Program-made: the position numbers and the translations under genes
Virus record (IMG/VR): IMGVR_UViG_3300028835_002670
Span: 1-34,726 of that record
Reading direction: 5' to 3' (one strand)
DNA length: 34,726 bases
From: a virus
The notes under the pieces: model-generated
What the model was told of the DNA's origin: nothing
Database searches by the model: none
Seen by the model: only the letters and a program-made list of their open reading frames with translations
Part shown: positions 30,291-34,726 of the stretch, piece by piece
Numbering within the stretch: position 1 is the stretch's first letter
How the letters are laid out: each line of letters opens with the position of its first letter

Positions 30291-32862
30291 GACAAACCTC
30301 CCTTAATATTTCATTCTCTCTCTCCCAAAGCCCCACTTTTTCCACTGAGAATGAGAGAATCTTCCGAAAAGATTTATCAGCAAAGAAACCTTTCAAGAAT
30401 GTTCGAATATAAACATCATGACTCAGCCGTATTTTCAACACACCATAGTCTTCTATATGAACATCCCAGAAATGCACTTTTTTAAGGTCAATAGGCTTCT
30501 TCCGCTTCCCTGAATAATATCGAGTTATCTGCTGCAAAACAACAACCTCCGACGCATTACAGAACCGATTATAATATGCACGTAACACATCCTGATTCCA
30601 AATTCCTGTCTCAACCCTATACTCACTTATAACGTTTTTTAGTCTCGGTTTTTTAGCCTCCAACCCCTTACACCGAACAAGTTCAATATTTGGAAGCGTC
30701 TCAGAATTCAAAGACTGAAACTCATGGTCAGAGATTTCCCGCTGTGTTGCCATGAAGAAATAATCGTAACCCCCATACCAATTTTTATTGTCCCTATCAC
30801 TAAGAAAAATCATCTGATTCACAGATAAAGGAAAATCATGCAAATAAGCTGACCGATGAAATACAGCTTTAAAATGTGAATTCGGCACCATTTGATAATC
30901 ACCATGTACTCGATAGATAACCCGATGCCATCGAACATAACTCTGCTCGTCATGCTCAGGAGTATCAAGGACACCAGCCTTTATCTTCGGTTTAATCCGT
31001 ATCTCTCTTTCATCAAATTGCCCTGACTTTATGCCAAGATACATCTTAAGTAAGGACGACTTTGGTACACCCCTATCTACAATATCCCAAGGAAAGGTTT
31101 CGTTACTGTTACGCTCCCGCATAACGTATCCCCAGGAAAAACCAGCTTTCTTCATCCATTTCGTTACAGTATCTTTCATAGTACGACAGTACGATACATA
31201 GAACGGTCTATCCAATTCTTCAGTCGCTCCCACCACAGCTTCAGCAAATCTCGTATCTCCCAAATGCATCCCCTGCATCACATACAGAAAATTTTCCTCG
31301 AACTTTCCTCCTCCTCCTCGTGGATATTTCACAATACGTTTAATAACTTTACCCTCTTCATCTTTAATATTAAACCTATCAAGATGTTCACTAATCTCCA
31401 TCCAGGGCTGCCTCTGGTCTAAAGTAGGCTTCTTCCACTGGAGAGGAGTACAAGGCTCTATAAAAATAGGAGTCCAACTAACCAATATTTGTATTTTAGA
31501 CTTCATCAAATTCCGATACTGAACAACTTTATCCAATAAGGAGAAAAACTCCTCATAATCCTTCCAATCCTCATCTACATTTGCGAGCATATAAAATTTG
31601 ATTTTCGTATACCCTTTAGTATCTATCGCAATCTGACACGCCTTCAAAATCTCCTCCTCAGTAATCCCTTTCAGAAGACGATTTCGCAATCGCTGAGACA
31701 CACCCTCAACCCCAAGAGCCAATTGATGCATTCCCAACCTACTCAAAAAGCGGTCAAATTCTCGGTCACGTGTAAAAGCATCCATCCGTATAGAAAGAGG
31801 GTCAACAACCCGACTAACTTTAGCTAACTCATTAAACAATTTCCGTTTTTCACTATAAAAAGCAAACTCCGTAGCAATAGGACAAAGCCCTTTGAATGTA
31901 CCACCATTCTTCTTATTCTCTTTCATCCCCGCAACTATCTTCTCCACACTCCGTTCTCGATAAGGTCGATACTTCCAGCCGATACCACAGAATGCACAAA
32001 CTCCTCGGCATCCCCTTGAAATCTCCACCTCTCCCAGCCCCATCGAAGCATCCGTATACGAAGGAATCGGCTTTGTGTACATCGGAGATTTATCCAATTC
32101 CTTACACTTAGCGACTTTAAACTTCATAGGAAATTTTGATGTACTTGGTTGCCACTTAACAAACTTTTCCTTATCATAATGAGGCTTATAAAACCTTGGA
32201 CAAAAGATAAAATCGAAGTCCTGCTGAGCAAGGTTTAGTCCCTCATGATTAGACAACCTATACTCCTTCACGTTCATCCACATTGTAAGCAAATCAAACA
32301 AACCTGGCTCCGCATCTCCCAAATAAATCATATCTGCAACAGGATAAGCAATGCAGAAATTACCATACATCGCCGAACCCCCAACCAAAATCATTGGATA
32401 TTTAGGTTCATCTGTTCCATCATACCACTCTCGGTCTTGTCTCAACACAGGAATACCACTCATCTTAAGTTGGAGGATAAAATTAACCCAGGGAGGAAGG
32501 AAACTCAGAGAAGTAGCAACTATATCAAACTCTCCTGCTGACCGCTTCGATTCCACACTAAAAAGAGGATATTGATGATTCCGAAATAGTTTGTATTCTT
32601 TTTCCGTACTAGGAAAATAAGCTCTTTCACAGAGAACATCTTCCCTCCACTCATTAATCATTTGATAGAGGAGAGGAAGACTTTGATTCCCCCTAAAATC
32701 TTCATAGCGGTAAGGAGCAACCAAAAGGATTCTCAACTTAGCAGAATCCCAGTCTCGATGAAATGTATTGGGTTCCTTCCCCAAATAGCAATGAGGCAAA
32801 TCAAGTCCAGACTTATGGTCTTCCAGAAAATCTTTGACTTCCTCAGGCGACCTGATTAGCAT
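30265..32862 (-). CDS. B12-binding radical SAM protein with DUF2344-like C-terminus (TIGR03960-like)
   Basis: Residues 40-195 resemble the cobalamin-type N-domain of TIGR03960 proteins (RILLVAPYRYED, then PLFSVES, FDIVATSLSF, GIPVL and MILVGGSAM). The radical SAM cluster site is C285-x3-C289-x2-C292 (CRGVCAFC). The last ~250 residues show a DUF2344-like pattern, with RKKPIDLKK and a SFSVEKVGLW end. Total length 865 is typical of the fused bacterial family, whose reaction is not established. It is linked by TAATG to the glycosylase gene and overlaps the clamp loader, so it is an integral part of the replication operon. RNA or DNA modification is one inference. Confidence 0.8.
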   Translation of the reverse strand: MLIRSPEEVKDFLEDHKSGLDLPHCYLGKEPNTFHRDWDSAKLRILLVAPYRYEDFRGNQSLPLLYQMINEWREDVLCERAYFPSTEKEYKLFRNHQYPLFSVESKRSAGEFDIVATSLSFLPPWVNFILQLKMSGIPVLRQDREWYDGTDEPKYPMILVGGSAMYGNFCIAYPVADMIYLGDAEPGLFDLLTMWMNVKEYRLSNHEGLNLAQQDFDFIFCPRFYKPHYDKEKFVKWQPSTSKFPMKFKVAKCKELDKSPMYTKPIPSYTDASMGLGEVEISRGCRGVCAFCGIGWKYRPYRERSVEKIVAGMKENKKNGGTFKGLCPIATEFAFYSEKRKLFNELAKVSRVVDPLSIRMDAFTRDREFDRFLSRLGMHQLALGVEGVSQRLRNRLLKGITEEEILKACQIAIDTKGYTKIKFYMLANVDEDWKDYEEFFSLLDKVVQYRNLMKSKIQILVSWTPIFIEPCTPLQWKKPTLDQRQPWMEISEHLDRFNIKDEEGKVIKRIVKYPRGGGGKFEENFLYVMQGMHLGDTRFAEAVVGATEELDRPFYVSYCRTMKDTVTKWMKKAGFSWGYVMRERNSNETFPWDIVDRGVPKSSLLKMYLGIKSGQFDEREIRIKPKIKAGVLDTPEHDEQSYVRWHRVIYRVHGDYQMVPNSHFKAVFHRSAYLHDFPLSVNQMIFLSDRDNKNWYGGYDYFFMATQREISDHEFQSLNSETLPNIELVRCKGLEAKKPRLKNVISEYRVETGIWNQDVLRAYYNRFCNASEVVVLQQITRYYSGKRKKPIDLKKVHFWDVHIEDYGVLKIRLSHDVYIRTFLKGFFADKSFRKILSFSVEKVGLWERENEILREVCRGSDEMES

Positions 32863-33446
32863 TACACCCTCATCAAAACCTCATCTAAAACTTTTGCCCC
32901 TGCTTGTAGCTTCTTCCATTCATAAGGTTTATAACAAATAACTGCTGGATGAATAAGTGGTATAACTGTAAACCCCATCTTATGTTTAAGAACCTTCCCA
33001 TGATATTCGCTAATCTTCGATATACTATTAATGAAATAATTCGGCTGAGCTCCAAAGACCACCACAACTTTCGGCTTCATAAACTTCAAATTAGGAATCA
33101 AAAACTTACGAACACATGTACTGACTTCATACCTTGACAATAAACGATTCTTCTTCGTCTTACACAAGCATACATTTGTCACAAAAATATCTGGTCGCTC
33201 CAATTCTATTTCCATAAGGAATCTCTCAAAAACTTCACCCGCCTTCCCTACAAAAGGACGACCTATCTCATCTTCCCTTTCTCCAGGGTTTCGCCCAATA
33301 AAGAACACACGAGGGTACATACTACCCTCACCAGGAACAGGCTCACTACAATCTCTACGTGCAGGGCACTCCGTACAACCTAGAACCCTCTGACGATAAA
33401 CAATGTACCATCGGTCTCGTTCCCTTTGAGCCTCATCAACACTCAT
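32862..33446 (-). CDS. Family-4-like Fe-S uracil-DNA glycosylase
   Basis: The motif FIGRNPGEREDEIGRPFVG (49-67) followed by KAG matches the active-site region of Fe-S uracil-DNA glycosylases, as do TNVCLCKTKKNR and IHPAV. Cluster ligands are probably C24, C27 and the two later Cys in CLCK and VSTC. The usual Glu-Ala of GEAPG is Arg-Asn here (GRNPG), so substrate or catalysis may differ. I start at ATG 33446 (ATGA overlap, GAGGAG five bases upstream) rather than an earlier GTG. It may remove uracil or a modified base from phage or host DNA. Confidence 0.85.
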   Translation of the reverse strand: MSVDEAQRERDRWYIVYRQRVLGCTECPARRDCSEPVPGEGSMYPRVFFIGRNPGEREDEIGRPFVGKAGEVFERFLMEIELERPDIFVTNVCLCKTKKNRLLSRYEVSTCVRKFLIPNLKFMKPKVVVVFGAQPNYFINSISKISEYHGKVLKHKMGFTVIPLIHPAVICYKPYEWKKLQAGAKVLDEVLMRV

Positions 33447-33979
33447 TCCCACTCCTCAAAATTATTATCCAGATGAAGAAAAATTCCTGGAAGATTCCAG
33501 TGCTCCTCACCTCTCTTGTGATGATAAATAAAAATGTTTTCATCATCGATAATTTGCTGAAAAGGGATACTCGCTCGGTCTCCCTGCTCATCCAGCTTAA
33601 CAAAATACTCTACATCAATCATCGCTATAAGATTCACCCGCTTCCCTACCCCAAACTGTTTCTGCTGTTTCTCTGTCACAGAATAATTGCGATAGTTAAT
33701 GACAATATATGCTCCACCACGATTCCGAGACACTTCCATAAGAGACTCGATTTGATACTGTGTCACAGCACCAAAAGGAAATCCCGTCAAGGACTTCATC
33801 CATTTCAACTCAAAAGCTACGAAAACCTTCTCAAAGAAAGCATAGCAGTCATATGGCTTTCTAGGGATAAACCTGGAATCCCCCACTCTAGGCATATCAG
33901 GAACCTTCACAAAATGAGCATTAGGAAAATAGAACTTAAAGGAATCCCTCCATTCTTTCTGAAATACAGTTTCCCTCAT
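33443..33979 (-). CDS. RecU-like Holliday-junction resolvase / PD-(D/E)xK nuclease
   Basis: The 178-residue protein has D44 and E57-x-K59 (PYDCY ... AFELKWMKS), the PD-(D/E)xK pattern, followed by FPFGAVTQYQIESL, whose Gln-containing helix is typical of RecU. N-terminal FQKEWRDSFK also fits. RecU resolves junctions made in recombination-dependent replication, which suits its neighbours. Starts with an ATGA overlap. Confidence 0.78.
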   Translation of the reverse strand: MRETVFQKEWRDSFKFYFPNAHFVKVPDMPRVGDSRFIPRKPYDCYAFFEKVFVAFELKWMKSLTGFPFGAVTQYQIESLMEVSRNRGGAYIVINYRNYSVTEKQQKQFGVGKRVNLIAMIDVEYFVKLDEQGDRASIPFQQIIDDENIFIYHHKRGEEHWNLPGIFLHLDNNFEEWE

Positions 33980-34617
33980 TTCACTTTCTCCACAATTGTT
34001 TTTCCATTTTCCTGCGTAAACCTATAAAGCCTATCAGCAAACTCTCCATACTCGCCTGAATGAGCAAGAAGAACCACCTGTATATCAAGCTGCTCACAGA
34101 CTTCCTTAAGCAAAGCAGACATACTCCCATGATACTTTTCTGAAAGATGCACCATAGCAGTATCCAGGAGGAGGAAGGGGCATAACACGCCCCTCATCGC
34201 AATCACAAAGAATAGCTGCAAAAGAATGCTAACCACCTCCGCAACGCCTCCCCCTTTCGCATTTGTCACATCGCTCTGAAGGTCGTCGGTTCGGATGAAG
34301 AAGTCAACCTTTAAGTCTTTCCCCTCCACACCTAACTCGGTAATAAACTGGTAGCTCGCTCCAAAAACGGTGGACAAACCATAACTTATAAATATTTCTA
34401 ATTTATCAAGAAGTTCCTGCTCCTGCTCTCCTCCTAAGGATTTAAAGAATTCCGCAACCTTCAACAAAGTAGTGCTTAATTTCTTTTTCTCATCAACCGA
34501 CAAAAGAAGTTTCATCTTTTCAGTCTCTTTCACCTCTTTCCGCATTTTCTCTCGCTCCGCCATAGAAACCACCTGTGCAAGTCTTCTTTCCAAATCAATA
34601 AGAATTTCTTCTCTCAT
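33976..34617 (-). CDS. Truncated SbcC/Rad50-like ATPase
   Basis: Residues 1-100 are helical coiled coil. The C-terminal part has AKGGGVAEVVS (ABC signature-like), PFLLLDTAMVHLS (Walker B and D-loop) and VVLLAHS (switch His), the order found in the C-terminal half of Rad50/SbcC ATPases. No Walker A exists in the 213 residues, and the Glu normally following the Walker B Asp is Thr. A partner with the N-terminal half may be encoded upstream, outside the window. It overlaps the upstream stop by ATGA and the RecU start likewise. Confidence 0.75.
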   Translation of the reverse strand: MREEILIDLERRLAQVVSMAEREKMRKEVKETEKMKLLLSVDEKKKLSTTLLKVAEFFKSLGGEQEQELLDKLEIFISYGLSTVFGASYQFITELGVEGKDLKVDFFIRTDDLQSDVTNAKGGGVAEVVSILLQLFFVIAMRGVLCPFLLLDTAMVHLSEKYHGSMSALLKEVCEQLDIQVVLLAHSGEYGEFADRLYRFTQENGKTIVEKVK

Positions 34618-34726
34618 TTTTTACACATAGGGATTAAAGCTTTACTGCTCTCACTCTTCAACACAAGATATTCCTTATCAACAAAAATCTGAACGGTTTT
34701 ATCAGTAATCACTGGATATGAAAGAG
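34614..34726 (-). CDS. Partial upstream gene, C-terminal 36 residues
   Basis: One frame is open from the right edge to TGA at 34616-34614, ending IPMCKK, with ATGA overlap to the next gene. The tail (IFVDKEYLVLKSES, then KALIPM) has a faint likeness to the C-terminus of sliding clamps, which end in a hydrophobic-x-PM motif. That identity is speculative, but a clamp near a clamp loader would make sense. Confidence 0.5.
   Translation of the reverse strand, partial: LSYPVITDKTVQIFVDKEYLVLKSESSKALIPMCKK

Overview
The window is a contiguous piece of a tailed-phage (siphovirus-like, Caudoviricetes) genome or prophage. Every gene I accept lies on the minus strand, so transcription runs from high to low coordinates. 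Genes are packed tightly, with many ATGA or TAATG stop/start overlaps. Ribosome-binding sites are strong GGAGG types, the standard genetic code is used, and the DNA looks AT-rich by eye. The host cannot be named from the sequence. Four likely oxygen-sensitive Fe-S enzymes (three radical SAM proteins and a 4Fe-4S uracil-DNA glycosylase) suggest, by inference, an anaerobic bacterium.

Layout in transcription order. (1) Replication/repair, 34726-29178: a partial gene, a truncated SbcC/Rad50-like ATPase, a RecU-like resolvase/nuclease, a family-4-like uracil-DNA glycosylase, a long B12-binding radical SAM protein and a DnaX clamp-loader subunit. (2) Packaging and head, 29192-20301: a possible small terminase, an unrecognised 341-aa protein, large terminase, Mu gp29-like portal, two small head-protease-associated domains, a protease/scaffold gene with nested starts, decoration protein, GpE-type major capsid protein and a Glu/Pro-rich protein. 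(3) Neck, 20271-17897: connector-like protein, HK97 gp10-like protein and two tail-terminator-like proteins with an HNH endonuclease gene between them. (4) A sugar-modification-like insert, 17892-15701: one GT9-like glycosyltransferase and two SAM methyltransferases. (5) Tail, 15651-5634: small protein, tail tube, a tail-assembly chaperone pair made by a -1 frameshift, a 1534-aa tape measure, distal tail protein and tail-tip protein. (6) A tail-tip-linked cassette, 5529-1: small fibre-like protein, SPASM radical SAM enzyme, B12-type radical SAM enzyme, GT2-DUF483-like fusion and a protein made only of repeats.

The most unusual content is region 6 together with the end of the tail-tip gene. 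Three proteins share one pentapeptide repeat, [P/A/L]-[H/Y]-x-[D/H]-x: the C-terminus of the tail tip (about 22 units), the C-terminus of the SPASM radical SAM enzyme (25 units in perfect register) and a repeat-only protein running off the left edge (at least 26 units). The repeat contains HxH pairs, as in the iron-binding T4 gp37 needle. It also contains aromatic-x-Asp triads, the kind of motif that three-residue cyclophane-forming SPASM enzymes cross-link. I propose, as inference only, that this phage encodes a dedicated post-translational modification system for its receptor-binding needle: a SPASM maturase, a B12 radical SAM enzyme and a glycosyltransferase acting on repeat proteins.

Other signals worth keeping are four near-consensus sigma70-type promoters at 29192, 24531, 23824 and 15696; a canonical G GGA AAA slippery heptamer at 13584-13578 with a 132-codon extension that fills an apparently empty gap; and two strong internal ribosome-binding sites in the protease gene that predict a separately translated scaffold.
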